Shown: positions 7,650 through 16,273, counted from the stretch's first letter. The stretch is DNA of 64,000 nt from Bacteroidota bacterium (GCA_020444275.1 JAHLLG010000001.1:248001-312000); one strand, 5' to 3'. Notes: generated by a model from the letters alone, not told the origin. Program-made: numbers and translations.

Positions 7650-7690
7650 GGTGTTTTCACAAATATAAAACACCTCATTTAATTATACAA
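7650..7690 (-). promoter_or_regulatory. Integrase promoter at the attachment junction, with inverted repeat
   Basis: Read on the minus strand there is TTG (7690-7688), a 20-nt spacer and TATATTTG (7667-7660), a full match to the Bacteroidota promoter TTG-N19-21-TAnnTTTG. The -7 box is bracketed by GGTGTTTT (7650-7657) and AAAACACC (7667-7674), a perfect inverted repeat that could bind a repressor. The -33 element sits at the junction with comM, so integration or excision could change it. Confidence 0.65.
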
Positions 7691-7700
7691 CTATATCAGA
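7680..7700. other. Apparent attachment-site junction in comM
   Basis: The comM reading frame follows the family through RSPHHTISD and then ends in three unrelated codons (IVV) and a stop. The crossover core therefore lies near the TCTGAT bases of the ISD codons. Without the left junction or an empty site, the exact core dinucleotide cannot be set. Confidence 0.6.
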
Positions 7701-8534
7701 GATCGTATGGTGCGGACTCCGGTAAGGCCGTTTGGTCATCAGCGACGTGTCGCCGTCAATTTTTCCTGCAACCGAATGAATTTTTGTGGTTTCCAGCGCT
7801 TCGTGCAAAGTCAACGGGGGAATAATAGTCGGAATTCGTTTTGCTAACATCGTTTTTCCTGCGCCTGGAGGGCCAATCATAACGATATTATGACCACCAG
7901 CGGCGGCAATTTCCAATGCTCTTTTTACATTCTCCTGTCCACGTACATCCGAAAAATCGGCTTCGTAATTGTTCACGTTGGTAAAAAACTCATCGCGGGT
8001 ATCCACTATGGTTTTCTCGAGTGTAATCTCATCATTAAAAAAACCAATAACTTCTTTTATATTCTCTACACCATAAATTTCCAGATCATCAACTACAGCT
8101 GCCTCTTTGGCGTTTTCTTTGGGTAAAATAAAACCTTTGAATCCTTCTTTACGAGCCTGAATGGCGATGGGTAAAACACCTTTTATTTTTTGCAAGCCAC
8201 CATCCAGCGAAAGTTCGCCCATAATCATGTACTTATGAATTTCATCAGATTGGATTTGCTCTGATGCAGCTAAAATCCCAATGGCCAGAGGTAAATCGTA
8301 TGCCGATCCTTCTTTTCGAATATCGGCAGGAGCCATATTGATCACAATTTTTTTGCCCGGAACTTTATATCCGTTAGTACGTAAGGCAGAATCAATACGT
8401 TGCTGACTTTCTTTAACAGCACTGTCGGGCAAACCCACAAGATAAAAGTTGATTCCCTGGGATACACTAACCTCAATGGTAATGGTTGTTGCATTTATTC
8501 CCTGAACAGCACTTCCATAAGTTTTAACTAACAT
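7683..8534 (-). pseudogene. comM: comM/yifB (Mg-chelatase-like AAA ATPase), truncated by the island
   Basis: The ORF codes for 283 residues, whereas ComM/YifB proteins are usually about 500-515. The N-terminal Lon-like/ChlI region (1-170; LVGLPDSAVKESQQRIDSAL, NMAPADIRKEGSAYDLPLAIG) is intact. The Walker A GPPGAGKTMLAKRIP is present at about 217-231. The frame stops just after RPYRSPHHTISD, losing Walker B and the C-terminal AAA parts, so the product cannot be a working ATPase. ComM acts as a branch-migration helicase during natural transformation. The gene follows gmhA by 14 bp. Excision of the island would be expected to restore it, if the other half lies at the left border. Confidence 0.88.
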
Positions 8535-8548
8535 ACAAGGTAATTTTT

Positions 8549-9115
8549 CTAAAGATTCTCTTCGATATAATGTATTAAAGAGTGTATAATCTTAATATGA
8601 ATTTCCTGCGCTCTGTCGGCATAATCCGATTGCGGTGCCCTGATTTCAACATCACATTGCTCTGCTAATTTCCCACCACTTTTACCGGTTAAACCAATAA
8701 TCTTCATGCCTTTCTGCCGGGCTACTTTACATGCTTCCAACACATTTTTAGAATTCCCGCTTGTGCTAATTGCAAATAGAACATCACGTTCCTGACCTAC
8801 TGCTTCCAGATATCTCGAAAAAATATAATCATAACCAAAATCATTGGCTGTGCACGAAATGTGGGTTGGGTCGGAAATAGAAATGGCCGCTATGGCTGGT
8901 CGGTTATCTCTGAAACGCCCGGTAAGTTCCTCGGCAAAATGCATCGCATCGCTCATTGAACCACCATTACCGCACGATATTACTTTATTTCCTGATTGAA
9001 TACTGCGAATAATGATATCACCTGCTAATTTGATATGTTGAAAATTCTGATCATCAGAAATAAATTGCTCTAAAATATGTTGTGCTTCTAAAAAGTCTTT
9101 CTTTATGGAATCCAT
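8549..9115 (-). CDS. gmhA: Phosphoheptose isomerase (SIS domain)
   Basis: About 188 residues from the ATG at 9115; the track start at 9136 is a TTG. One SIS domain covers most of the protein. [21 protein letters not shown] near 50-75 and [18 protein letters not shown] near 115-135 are the sugar-phosphate loops typical of GmhA, and the length is right. GmhA converts sedoheptulose 7-phosphate to D-glycero-D-manno-heptose 7-phosphate for the LPS core in the cytoplasm. It is the upstream partner of comM in this organism. A DiaA-like SIS protein is the main alternative, but the phylum and the motifs favour GmhA. Confidence 0.83.
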   Translation of the reverse strand: MDSIKKDFLEAQHILEQFISDDQNFQHIKLAGDIIIRSIQSGNKVISCGNGGSMSDAMHFAEELTGRFRDNRPAIAAISISDPTHISCTANDFGYDYIFSRYLEAVGQERDVLFAISTSGNSKNVLEACKVARQKGMKIIGLTGKSGGKLAEQCDVEIRAPQSDYADRAQEIHIKIIHSLIHYIEENL

Positions 9116-9367
9116 TTTTTGTTTTTTAATAATCAATGCTAAGATAAATATATCGAAAATTATTACAAAGCAATTTTTACGATCATTTTATAAGTAATTC
9201 ATAGTTTGATATTTCTACATATATATTTCACGAAAATGAATGGATGTTTTTTTTTAAATAAATAAATTGTTAAACTTGCTTTTCATAAGCAAAGGAATAA
9301 CAAAGACTTAAACAGCAAGGTACATTGATTATTCTTTGCTCTTTTTTACAAAGATACATAAGGTTTT

Positions 9368-9982
9368 ATGAGTAAAATAAAGTTAAACGTACTGGGCATA
9401 TCATACAGCCAAACGCAAACCGGAGCTTATGCTTTAGTATTAACTGAAGAGCAGGGAGAACGAAGAATACCTATTATTATTGGTGGATTTGAAGCGCAGG
9501 CCATTGCCATTCAGTTAGAAGGCTTAAAGCCGCCACGGCCGTTAACTCATGACCTGTTTTTAAACTTTGCCATGTCGTTCGGAATTAATCTTACCGAGGT
9601 TAATATATATCGTCTTGAAGAAGGTGTCTTTTACTCAAAGTTGATTTGTAATAATGGGGGCAAAGATATTGCTATTGATGCCAGAACATCGGATGCAATT
9701 GCATTAGCTTTACGATTTAAATGTCCTATATATACAACTGAAGAGATCCTGCAGAAATCCGGAATTGTTATTGATATTCAGGAAAAGGGAGAAGCAAAGG
9801 CTCCACAGGCAAAAAAAACATCAGGATCAGGAAAAAAGAAACCAGATATTACAGATGAAAGTAAATATAAAAACCTTGATCTGGAGGCGCTTGAAGAACT
9901 TTTGGATGAGGCAGTAAAAAATGAGGAATACGAGAAGGCATCCGTAATTCAGGATGAGATAAATAAACGAAAATCACAATAA
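9368..9982 (+). CDS. Bifunctional nuclease family protein with UVR motif (DUF151)
   Basis: A 204-residue protein. The DUF151/bifunctional nuclease domain spans about 1-140 (RIPIIIGGFEAQAIAIQLEG, RPLTHDLFLNFAMSFGI, AIDARTSDAIALALRF). A low-complexity Lys/Ser/Gly linker follows, then a UVR-type helical hairpin at about 168-203 (LEALEELLDEAVKNEEYEKASVIQDEINKRK), the UvrB/UvrC interaction motif. The domain pairing is common in Bacteroidota. The name comes from plant relatives with DNase and RNase activity; the role in bacteria is not settled. It is 22 bp upstream of the nucleoside transporter gene, so the two may be co-transcribed. Confidence 0.85.
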   Translation: MSKIKLNVLGISYSQTQTGAYALVLTEEQGERRIPIIIGGFEAQAIAIQLEGLKPPRPLTHDLFLNFAMSFGINLTEVNIYRLEEGVFYSKLICNNGGKDIAIDARTSDAIALALRFKCPIYTTEEILQKSGIVIDIQEKGEAKAPQAKKTSGSGKKKPDITDESKYKNLDLEALEELLDEAVKNEEYEKASVIQDEINKRKSQ

Positions 9983-10004
9983 AATACCACCTTACTTAAA
10001 AATC

Positions 10005-11531
10005 ATGAAGAAATTACTTATTCTTTTTTCTCTTGTGATTGTAATCGCAGGAGTTATCGTTACAAAAACAGATGTAAAAGCCGAAGAAGAACAGTCGCAG
10101 CAGGATACTATTGTTAGAGTAGATTCAATGTTAACAGATAAAAATGTTGAAGAAGTTGTTGCCGATGAGCAAGCCGATACATCAAAATCGAATATACTTA
10201 TAAAAAAAGGCTTAAAATCGGAGTTTAATTTTATTACTATTCTTCGTGGATTACTTGGAATGGCGGTATTAATTATGATTGCGTGGCTTTTTAGTGCCAA
10301 TAAAAAACAAGTCGATTGGCTGGTAATTGGTAAGGGTTTGGCCATACAGTTGATACTTGCCATAAGTATTTTATATATTCCATTTGTAGCGTATTTTTTC
10401 GAGTTTGTGGGAAAGATTTTTGTTAAGATACTTGATTTTACTAAAATTGGTAGTGAGTTTCTGTTTGGTCCGATGATGGATCAGGATTCAATAGGATATA
10501 TTTTTGCATTTCAGATTCTACCTACAATAATATTCTTTTCAGCGCTTACCAGTGTACTTTTTTATTGGGGTGTTATTCAGATTGTAGTTCGTGGTTTGGC
10601 CTGGGTTATGGTTCGAGCGATGAAATTGTCGGGTATGGAAAGTTTATCGGTTGCCGGAAATATATTTTTAGGTCAAACAGAATCGCCACTCATGATTAAG
10701 GCATACTTGCCCAAAATGAACGATTCGGAAATGCTTCTGGTCATGATTGGAGGCATGGCGACGGTAGCCGGTGGAGTGCTTGCTGCTTATATCGGATTTT
10801 TAGGAGGTGACGATCCTGCCCAGCGAATATTATTTGCTAAGCACCTGCTTACAGCTTCGGTTATGGCAGCTCCCGGGGCAATTCTTATTTCAAAGATTCT
10901 GATGCCTCAAACTGAAAAAATAAGTAAACAGGTTGAAGTAAAAATGGAAAATATCGGATCCAATTTCTTGGATGCATTATCTAATGGAACCCTCGAAGGT
11001 CTTAAACTTGCAGCAAACGTAGGAGCTATGCTACTTGTGTTTTTTGCCTTTATTGCCATGATCAATTTTATTTTTACTAAAGTGGGTGCCTGGGTTAACC
11101 TTAATGAGGTTATTGCAAATGCTACCCATGGTCAATACGAAAACTTATCTCTTGAATTTATCCTGGGATATCTGTTTTCACCCTTAATGTGGGTAATTGG
11201 GGTTTGTAAAGAGGATATGGCGTTAGTAGGGAGATTACTTGGTGAAAAATTAATAGCCAGCGAATTTGTGGGATATACAAGCCTGGCTAACTTAAAGGCT
11301 ACAGGTAATGCTGTATATGGAAGTTTCACCGAGTATAAGTCTGTTATTATGGCAACTTATATGCTCTGTGGTTTTGCAAATTTTGCTTCTATTGGAATTC
11401 AGATTGGCGGAATTGGAGGTTTAGCGCCAAATAAAAGAGGATTCTTGTCGAAACAAGGAATGCGTGCTTTGCTTGGTGGTACATTAGCCTCGTTATTATC
11501 TGCAACCATAATAGGAATGATTTTAGGGTAA
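10005..11531 (+). CDS. NupC/CNT-family nucleoside transporter
   Basis: A 508-residue inner-membrane protein with about ten hydrophobic segments. The core is a concentrative nucleoside transporter: GYIFAFQILPTIIFFSALTSVLFY, SVAGNIFLGQTESPLMIKAYL and the MATVAGGVLAAYIGFLGG segment match the family signature, in which the GQTESP region contacts the nucleoside. Uptake is normally driven by sodium or protons. It has an extra N-terminal signal-like helix and an acidic Q/E/D-rich stretch (about 28-60) before the first core helix. The adjacent cyclophilin begins one base after its stop, so they share a transcript. Substrate range cannot be read from the sequence. Confidence 0.9.
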   Translation: MKKLLILFSLVIVIAGVIVTKTDVKAEEEQSQQDTIVRVDSMLTDKNVEEVVADEQADTSKSNILIKKGLKSEFNFITILRGLLGMAVLIMIAWLFSANKKQVDWLVIGKGLAIQLILAISILYIPFVAYFFEFVGKIFVKILDFTKIGSEFLFGPMMDQDSIGYIFAFQILPTIIFFSALTSVLFYWGVIQIVVRGLAWVMVRAMKLSGMESLSVAGNIFLGQTESPLMIKAYLPKMNDSEMLLVMIGGMATVAGGVLAAYIGFLGGDDPAQRILFAKHLLTASVMAAPGAILISKILMPQTEKISKQVEVKMENIGSNFLDALSNGTLEGLKLAANVGAMLLVFFAFIAMINFIFTKVGAWVNLNEVIANATHGQYENLSLEFILGYLFSPLMWVIGVCKEDMALVGRLLGEKLIASEFVGYTSLANLKATGNAVYGSFTEYKSVIMATYMLCGFANFASIGIQIGGIGGLAPNKRGFLSKQGMRALLGGTLASLLSATIIGMILG

Positions 11532-12152
11532 ATGATGAGATTGAGAATACTTATTATACTTTCTATTCTTTTTATAAACGGGAAATCATTCGGGCAGAAT
11601 GGTGATGAATCAAAAGATTACCTTGTTACGATTAATACGGAGTATGGTAAAATAAAGATGCTTCTTTTTGATGATACTCCGTTACATAAGGAAAATTTTA
11701 TTCGGTTAGCCGAGGCGGGTGTTTACGATCATATCATTTTTCATCGGGTAATTAATCATTTTATGATACAGTCGGGAGATTATACTACACGTAATGAACC
11801 GGTTGATTATGACCCGCGTGTGATTGGCGAACCTATTCCTGCAGAGATATTACCTCACCATTTGAATGTGCATGGTGCAGTGGGTGCGCCAAGAAGAGGC
11901 GATGATGTAAATCCTGAACGAAAATCAAGCAATACTCAATTTTATATTATTCAGAATTGCAAGGGAGCGCATCATTTAGATGGCAAATTTACTGTTTTTG
12001 GGCAGGTTATGAGTGGTTTTGAGGTTATAGATTCTGTTGCATCCCAGCCTACATCGAGTAAAGATCGTCCTATGAAAAATATCAGAATAACAGTTGATAT
12101 TGATCAGGTTAGTAAGGATGATATTGAAAAGTTTTATAATTTTACATACTAA
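11532..12152 (+). CDS. Cyclophilin-type peptidyl-prolyl cis-trans isomerase, exported
   Basis: A 206-residue protein with an N-terminal signal peptide (about 1-21, ending FGQN), which puts it in the periplasm. The cyclophilin domain (about 28-190) shows FHRVINHFMIQSGD with the active-site Arg and Phe, SNTQFYIIQN and GKFTVFGQVMSGFEVID. It speeds proline isomerisation during folding of exported proteins. It is slightly longer than E. coli PpiA because of an insert around the EIPAEILPHHLNVHGAVGAPR segment, as is common in Bacteroidota. It lies directly after the CNT transporter gene and 16 bp before the next gene. Confidence 0.92.
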   Translation: MMRLRILIILSILFINGKSFGQNGDESKDYLVTINTEYGKIKMLLFDDTPLHKENFIRLAEAGVYDHIIFHRVINHFMIQSGDYTTRNEPVDYDPRVIGEPIPAEILPHHLNVHGAVGAPRRGDDVNPERKSSNTQFYIIQNCKGAHHLDGKFTVFGQVMSGFEVIDSVASQPTSSKDRPMKNIRITVDIDQVSKDDIEKFYNFTY

Positions 12153-12168
12153 ATATTAACCAACCGCT

Positions 12169-13293
12169 ATGAAAAAAATCGTTGTTTTAGGTGCAGGCCT
12201 TGTTGGAAAAGCAATTGCCATTGATCTTGCCAAATCGTTCGACGTAACTTCCGTTGATATATATACCTCAAACTTAGAGAAACTGCAAAAATATAAGCAT
12301 ATAAAAACGCTGGTTGCCGATCTTTCTGAAAAAGAAGAGCTTTTGGATGCTATAAAAGACTGTGATTTAGTTATTGGTGCATTACCTGGTTTTATGGGGT
12401 ACGAGGCAGTAAAAAATACAATCATGGCCGGTAAGAATATTGTAGATATCTCTTCGTTCCGCGAAGATCCGTTTGAGCTGGATAGCCTGGCAAAAGAAAA
12501 TAATGTAACAGCCGTTGTTGATGCAGGTGCTGCACCCGGAATGGGAAATATTATTTTAGGTTATCACAATGAAAAAATGCAGGTTAACAGCTATAAATGT
12601 TACGGGGGCGGATTACCATACAAGAGAGAATGGCCTTTTGAATATAAAGCAGTATTTTCTCCTATAGATGTGTTGGAAGAGTATATACGTCCGGCTAGGT
12701 ATGTTTTAAATGGCGATCTGGTTGTTCGTGAAGCATTATCGGAAGCTGAAATTGAACATTTTGAACCGATTGGTTCACTTGAGGCTTGGAATACAGATGG
12801 TTTGAAAACATTACTCAAAACCATGAAAATTCCGAATATGATTGAAAAAACATTGCGTTATCCGGGTACGGTTAAATATATCAAGGTATTAAGAGAAATG
12901 GGCTTGTTTTCTAAAGATCAAATTCTGGTTAGCGGGAAGCCGGTTCGTCCGATTGATGTTACTTCTAAACTTTTATTTCCCGTGTGGGAGCTTAAAAAAG
13001 ATGAAGAAGATTACACGATGGTCCGCGTGATTATTAAAGGGAAAGAAAACGGAGAGCAGAAGAAATATACATATAACCTGTACGATAAATTTGATAAAAA
13101 GACCAATACCACTTCTATGGCCCGAACAGCAGGATATACTTGTACTGCTATTGCACATTTATTTGCTAAAGGCATGGTAAATCATAAGGGAATCTGCCCA
13201 CCGGAGTTTTTGGGAGCAAACGAAAAGAGTTTCGAGTTTATTATGAATTACCTCAAGGATCGGGGAGTTGATTATAAATTAACAAAAGAATAA
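12169..13293 (+). CDS. Saccharopine dehydrogenase-like oxidoreductase
   Basis: A 374-residue protein with an N-terminal NAD(P)-binding Rossmann fold (KIVVLGAGLVGKAIAIDLAK, GxGxxG at about 8-13). The C-terminal catalytic-type domain includes the family segment VVDAGAAPGMGNIILGYH at about 120-137. It belongs to the Lys9/saccharopine dehydrogenase superfamily. In bacteria such proteins act in lysine or carboxynorspermidine metabolism, or their substrate is unknown, and here there is no pathway neighbour to decide. It is last in a plus-strand run from 9368 and is followed by a strong terminator. Confidence 0.85.
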   Translation: MKKIVVLGAGLVGKAIAIDLAKSFDVTSVDIYTSNLEKLQKYKHIKTLVADLSEKEELLDAIKDCDLVIGALPGFMGYEAVKNTIMAGKNIVDISSFREDPFELDSLAKENNVTAVVDAGAAPGMGNIILGYHNEKMQVNSYKCYGGGLPYKREWPFEYKAVFSPIDVLEEYIRPARYVLNGDLVVREALSEAEIEHFEPIGSLEAWNTDGLKTLLKTMKIPNMIEKTLRYPGTVKYIKVLREMGLFSKDQILVSGKPVRPIDVTSKLLFPVWELKKDEEDYTMVRVIIKGKENGEQKKYTYNLYDKFDKKTNTTSMARTAGYTCTAIAHLFAKGMVNHKGICPPEFLGANEKSFEFIMNYLKDRGVDYKLTKE

Positions 13294-13320
13294 AAATAGA
13301 TATATCAGTATGAATAAAAA

Positions 13321-13357
13321 ATCCCAGACTAATATAGCCTGGGATTTTGCATTTTTT
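13321..13357. terminator. Bidirectional rho-independent terminator
   Basis: The stem ATCCCAG / CTGGGAT (13321-13327 and 13339-13345) has an A-run before it and a T-rich run after it. It sits between two converging genes and can serve both. Confidence 0.8.
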
Positions 13358-13370
13358 AAAGGATATCGTT

Positions 13371-14288
13371 CTAATGATGTCCAAAATGTTCATCTATTTT
13401 TTCTCCTGCTAATATTTTAACCGGTAAGATATTTTCTTTAGGTGGCAAAGGGCAGGTAGCAAAATCGGTAAATGCGCATGGCGGATTAGTTGCCTTGTTA
13501 AAATCAATAGATGTAATTCCTTTTTGATTTGGTTTCTCAACAGATAAAAATCTACCGGCACCATACGTTTCTTCTGCGCTGGTTTCGTCGGCAAATATTA
13601 TGAAAAAGTCGCTGTTTACACCATCGCCCAACGGCATTAACGAATATTCATTGCCATCGATTTTAAATTTTAAAAGTCCGTAACATTTCTCAAATTCAGT
13701 GTCTCCTAGTACATTAGGTATGGCAATTTCTTTAGGGGTTTCGAATTTCTCAAATTTTGCATTAATCCTCCATTTTGTATCAATAGGAAAAGATGGAAGT
13801 TCATTAATTTTACTTACCAACGGACTTTCAATATCTCTCAGTCGTATTCCATATCGATCTCCTCGTTTAATGATATACCATCGTAAATCGCCTGACTTGA
13901 AGTAGGTGGTATTTTCATCCATGTCGGTGTACACTTCATGTTCTTTTAATAGCGAGTCGTTAATGAAAACCTCAACATCTTTGTTAATTTGCACGCTTAT
14001 ATTTCCTTTATATAGGATAATTGTCCCAATAAAATCGGGTGCTTTTTCAGGGAAAACAATATTGTTGGCTTCATTACTACCAAAAGGATTTTGGCCTTCC
14101 TCAAGCCAGTACAACCCTACAAGGTTTAACCAGCCATTTTCAGATTTAAGTCGCTCCAGGCGCTGTTGTTTCCACTCTTGCACCTCTTGGATATAATCTT
14201 CCTTGTTAAATTTTTCATTTTTTGATTGGCAACTCATGGTAAGAATTACTATGGTTAAAATAGCTAATAGGTTAAATATTTTTTGCAT
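13371..14288 (-). CDS. DUF1684 family lipoprotein
   Basis: A 305-residue protein with a lipoprotein signal (lipobox LTMSC, Cys at about 20). The body matches DUF1684: the ENGWLNLVGLYWLEEGQNPFGS start, TYGAGRFL near 245, and the family ending with FNKATNPPCAFTDFATCPLPPKEN. The last stretch contains the conserved NPPCAF and CPLP pieces. The function of the family is unknown. It is the last gene of a minus-strand series that starts with the YgbA-like gene, 58 bp after a cupin gene. It ends HFGHH, with no further domain. Confidence 0.88.
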   Translation of the reverse strand: MQKIFNLLAILTIVILTMSCQSKNEKFNKEDYIQEVQEWKQQRLERLKSENGWLNLVGLYWLEEGQNPFGSNEANNIVFPEKAPDFIGTIILYKGNISVQINKDVEVFINDSLLKEHEVYTDMDENTTYFKSGDLRWYIIKRGDRYGIRLRDIESPLVSKINELPSFPIDTKWRINAKFEKFETPKEIAIPNVLGDTEFEKCYGLLKFKIDGNEYSLMPLGDGVNSDFFIIFADETSAEETYGAGRFLSVEKPNQKGITSIDFNKATNPPCAFTDFATCPLPPKENILPVKILAGEKIDEHFGHH

Positions 14289-14346
14289 GATGATTTAGTT
14301 AAATAATTTTTTGGAAAGATAAACCATCGGAACATTTTAACAAAAT

Positions 14347-14655
14347 CTAATCGAGTAGTTTTATAACCAATAGGCGTAAGTTTTGATTGCTATTATTCTC
14401 CCAACCTCTGTTTTTCTCCGAAGTTATTTTAATGGTATCATTGGTAGTTAAAATATGTTCTTTACCTTCAACTGATAAAGATCCTTTGCCCTCTGTAATG
14501 AAGAAGATCACATCAAACGGGTTTTTATGTTCGTCCATTTTCTCACCAGGTTTAAGGAGCAGATGAACGATTTCAATTTTCTCTTCGGAATGCAGAATGT
14601 ATGCATCTAAATCGAACGGAACTTGGGGAGAATTATCCAGGTTTCTAATATTCAT
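14347..14655 (-). CDS. Small cupin-domain protein
   Basis: A 102-residue single-domain cupin. The first cupin motif is seen around LLLKPGEKMDEHKNPFDVIFFITEGKGSLSVEG (about 33-65), with His at the metal position, and the second around 75-98. It overlaps the YgbA-like gene by four bases (ATGA), so the two are translated together. A second cupin of similar type lies at 15888-16226 beside hcp, suggesting a common role in the same stress response. Substrate unknown. Confidence 0.8.
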   Translation of the reverse strand: MNIRNLDNSPQVPFDLDAYILHSEEKIEIVHLLLKPGEKMDEHKNPFDVIFFITEGKGSLSVEGKEHILTTNDTIKITSEKNRGWENNSNQNLRLLVIKLLD

Positions 14656-14975
14656 GTAACTTTCTGAAATTTATGAATGAATTTATAATAGAAATACCAT
14701 AATGTATCTAAGGTGTTGGTATATATCATTTTAGGACCAACCGTTCGCATTACATTTTTTATTTCTTCTTGTTTATGCGTGTTATAACAGTGAATATCAC
14801 AATTGGAGCAAACAGGCTTGTTTTTTAGAAAGGGGCATTTTAGCAAACGCTTTTTTGCATAGTCTAATAACTCACTACAATTTGAACACAGTTCATTTTC
14901 ATTATGGATTTCTTTACAATATTTCTTAACCATTAAGCTAATTACCTTTTTTTCTCTTTGTACTCTTTTATGCAT
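14652..14975 (-). CDS. Nitrous-oxide-stimulated promoter family protein (YgbA-like)
   Basis: A 107-residue cysteine-rich protein. Residues 20-65 hold ELCSNCSELLDYAKKRLLKCPF and KPVCSNCDIHCY, followed by VMRTVGPKMIY. This is the pattern of the YgbA/PF11756 family, whose E. coli member is induced by nitric oxide. The clustered cysteines suggest a metal or iron-sulfur site. Its place a few genes from hcp and an Rrf2 regulator fits a nitrosative-stress role. A 17-bp palindrome lies just upstream. Confidence 0.85.
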   Translation of the reverse strand: MHKRVQREKKVISLMVKKYCKEIHNENELCSNCSELLDYAKKRLLKCPFLKNKPVCSNCDIHCYNTHKQEEIKNVMRTVGPKMIYTNTLDTLWYFYYKFIHKFQKVT

Positions 14976-14997
14976 AACAGCATTAAATTTTTGTAAG

Positions 14998-15014
14998 GTT
15001 CTAATAGTTAGAAC
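14998..15014. promoter_or_regulatory. Palindrome GTTCTAA-TAG-TTAGAAC upstream of the YgbA-like gene
   Basis: Perfect 7-bp arms around a 3-bp centre, 23 bp before the start codon. It is a plausible binding site for a dimeric regulator. I did not find the same palindrome before hcp. Confidence 0.45.
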
Positions 15015-15069
15015 AGTTCATACTGAATAATGTTTTCTTTGACATTTAAATTGGTATAACTTATTTCTA

Positions 15070-15110
15070 AAAAGCATATAGTGGCGAATGCTTTTAACTA
15101 TATGCTTTTT
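15070..15110 (-). terminator. Rho-independent terminator after the 15130-15759 gene
   Basis: The stem AAAAGCATATAGT / ACTATATGCTTTT has 13-bp arms (15070-15082 and 15097-15109) with T-rich flanks. It lies 20 bp past the stop of the lipoprotein gene. Confidence 0.75.
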
Positions 15111-15129
15111 GAAACAAATTCATTTTACT

Positions 15130-15759
15130 TTAATTATTCAATCTATACAGGAATTCTGCAATGGGAACTGTAATTTTTACATTTTCATCCAAAGCTTTAA
15201 GATCATCTGCGGTATAGCCAATTTCGTTTATTTTATCACCCAGTTCTTTCATTTCCTTTTCATATTCTTCTTCACCATCAATTAGCTTGGTTGTTTTAAG
15301 TCCACCAATCTTTGAAATAATACCAATATCATGGTCTCTGCTTTTTACTACTTTTTCCAACTCGTTTTTGGCAGTTTCTATATCATTGAATCCGGCATCC
15401 ATTATCATTTGTTCAAGGTCTTCATTTGTAAGATCCCGCAATTCTTCGTTAGGTTTAGCTTTATAAGCTTCGGCTAACGTGTTTGCTTTTTCCCATGTAT
15501 CATCAGAAATTTTTCTTTCTGTTGCAGTAAGACCAAGTAATTCAAGGTTCTTGTCAGAAAGTATTGCATCATCCTCTTCTTCCATTTCTTTGGCTCTTTC
15601 AGCCATTTCTTTAACGTTTTTTTGCATTTCCTTTACTTCTGCTGCTGAACCTCCTGCTTTTTCAATAGCTTCATCAACTACTGACTTTTCAGAGTTACCT
15701 CCGCAGGACCAGAATAACAAACTGAAAAGCAACAGAGTTAAGATTGATAGGTTTTTCAT
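15130..15759 (-). CDS. Hypothetical helical lipoprotein
   Basis: A 209-residue protein with a lipoprotein signal (LLFWSC, Cys at about 19, then GGNSEKS). The mature part is almost all charged helix (VKEMQKNVKEMAERAKEMEEEDD, NELEKVVKSRDHDIG), with coiled-coil character between about 40 and 70. I do not recognise a family. It lies between the cupin next to hcp and the YgbA-like gene on the same strand, with its own terminator. Membrane anchoring is supported by the signal; nothing more can be said about function. Confidence 0.75.
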   Translation of the reverse strand: MKNLSILTLLLFSLLFWSCGGNSEKSVVDEAIEKAGGSAAEVKEMQKNVKEMAERAKEMEEEDDAILSDKNLELLGLTATERKISDDTWEKANTLAEAYKAKPNEELRDLTNEDLEQMIMDAGFNDIETAKNELEKVVKSRDHDIGIISKIGGLKTTKLIDGEEEYEKEMKELGDKINEIGYTADDLKALDENVKITVPIAEFLYRLNN

Positions 15760-15887
15760 GATAATTTCCTTTCTTTTATTTGAGATTAATTTTATAGGAA
15801 CAATTTACTAAAAAATAATTACTCATAAAAGATGGTAAATCAAACTATGAAATAGCAAGCCAATCATTAAAATCTATATTGAAAAAA

Positions 15888-16226
15888 TTATAAAATTTTA
15901 GTGGGTCCATTAGGTTTTGGAACTTTTGTAACCAAAACCCGAAGTATTTTATCACTCTTGTTATACCAGCAATGTGGTATTTTTGCCGGACTATCAATTA
16001 AGGTGTCTTGTGTAACTTCTAGCTGTTCATCACCTACTTCAACGATACCGGTTCCTTCCAGCACATAAAAAATCGCATCAACCGGGGTTATGTGTTTTTT
16101 TAATTGCTCTCCCGGATGCAGAAGAATATGACTTACCATGGCATGTTCACTATCATATAAACCTCTGGCATCAATGCCATGTGGATTTTTACGAGATTCT
16201 GCTTCTGTATATTTTATTGTTTTCAT
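15888..16226 (-). CDS. Small cupin-domain protein downstream of hcp
   Basis: A 112-residue cupin. Motif 1 is ILLHPGEQLKKHITPVDAIFYVLEGTGIVEVGDEQ (about 33-67) and motif 2 is SPAKIPHCWYNKS (about 77-89), with His residues placed to bind a metal. It resembles the 14347 cupin in length and layout. The hcp terminator lies between it and hcp, so it depends on read-through or its own promoter. The family includes many small proteins found beside hcp or hemerythrin-type genes; no enzymatic role is assigned. Confidence 0.82.
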   Translation of the reverse strand: MKTIKYTEAESRKNPHGIDARGLYDSEHAMVSHILLHPGEQLKKHITPVDAIFYVLEGTGIVEVGDEQLEVTQDTLIDSPAKIPHCWYNKSDKILRVLVTKVPKPNGPTKIL

Positions 16227-16244
16227 AGTTAAAATTATTAAAAC

Positions 16245-16273
16245 CCAGACAGGTTTGCTAGAAACCTGTCTGG
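16245..16273 (-). terminator. Rho-independent terminator after hcp
   Basis: Perfect 12-bp arms CCAGACAGGTTT / AAACCTGTCTGG with a 5-bp loop; read on the minus strand they are followed by a T-rich tail. Confidence 0.8.

Larger units (their letters stand above)
1..7690. mobile_element. Integrated island in comM carrying a Bub-type operon (right part; left end outside window)
   Basis: The stretch from the window edge to about 7690 separates host genes from a cargo of ubiquitin-like conjugation genes, a sigma factor, an ImmA/IrrE-type protease, a secreted nuclease and two serine recombinases. Its right border is placed where comM homology stops, after the ISD codons. The large serine recombinase starts about 40 bp inside that border, the usual position of an integrase next to its attachment site. 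No conjugation or phage structural genes are visible, so it could be a genomic island, an integrative element or the end of a larger one. The left border and the 3' half of comM are not in the window. Confidence 0.7.

Noticed and set aside
9272-9292. Small inverted repeat TTGCTTttcatAAGCAA before the bifunctional nuclease gene
   Set aside because: Too short and AT-rich to call an operator or terminator with confidence.
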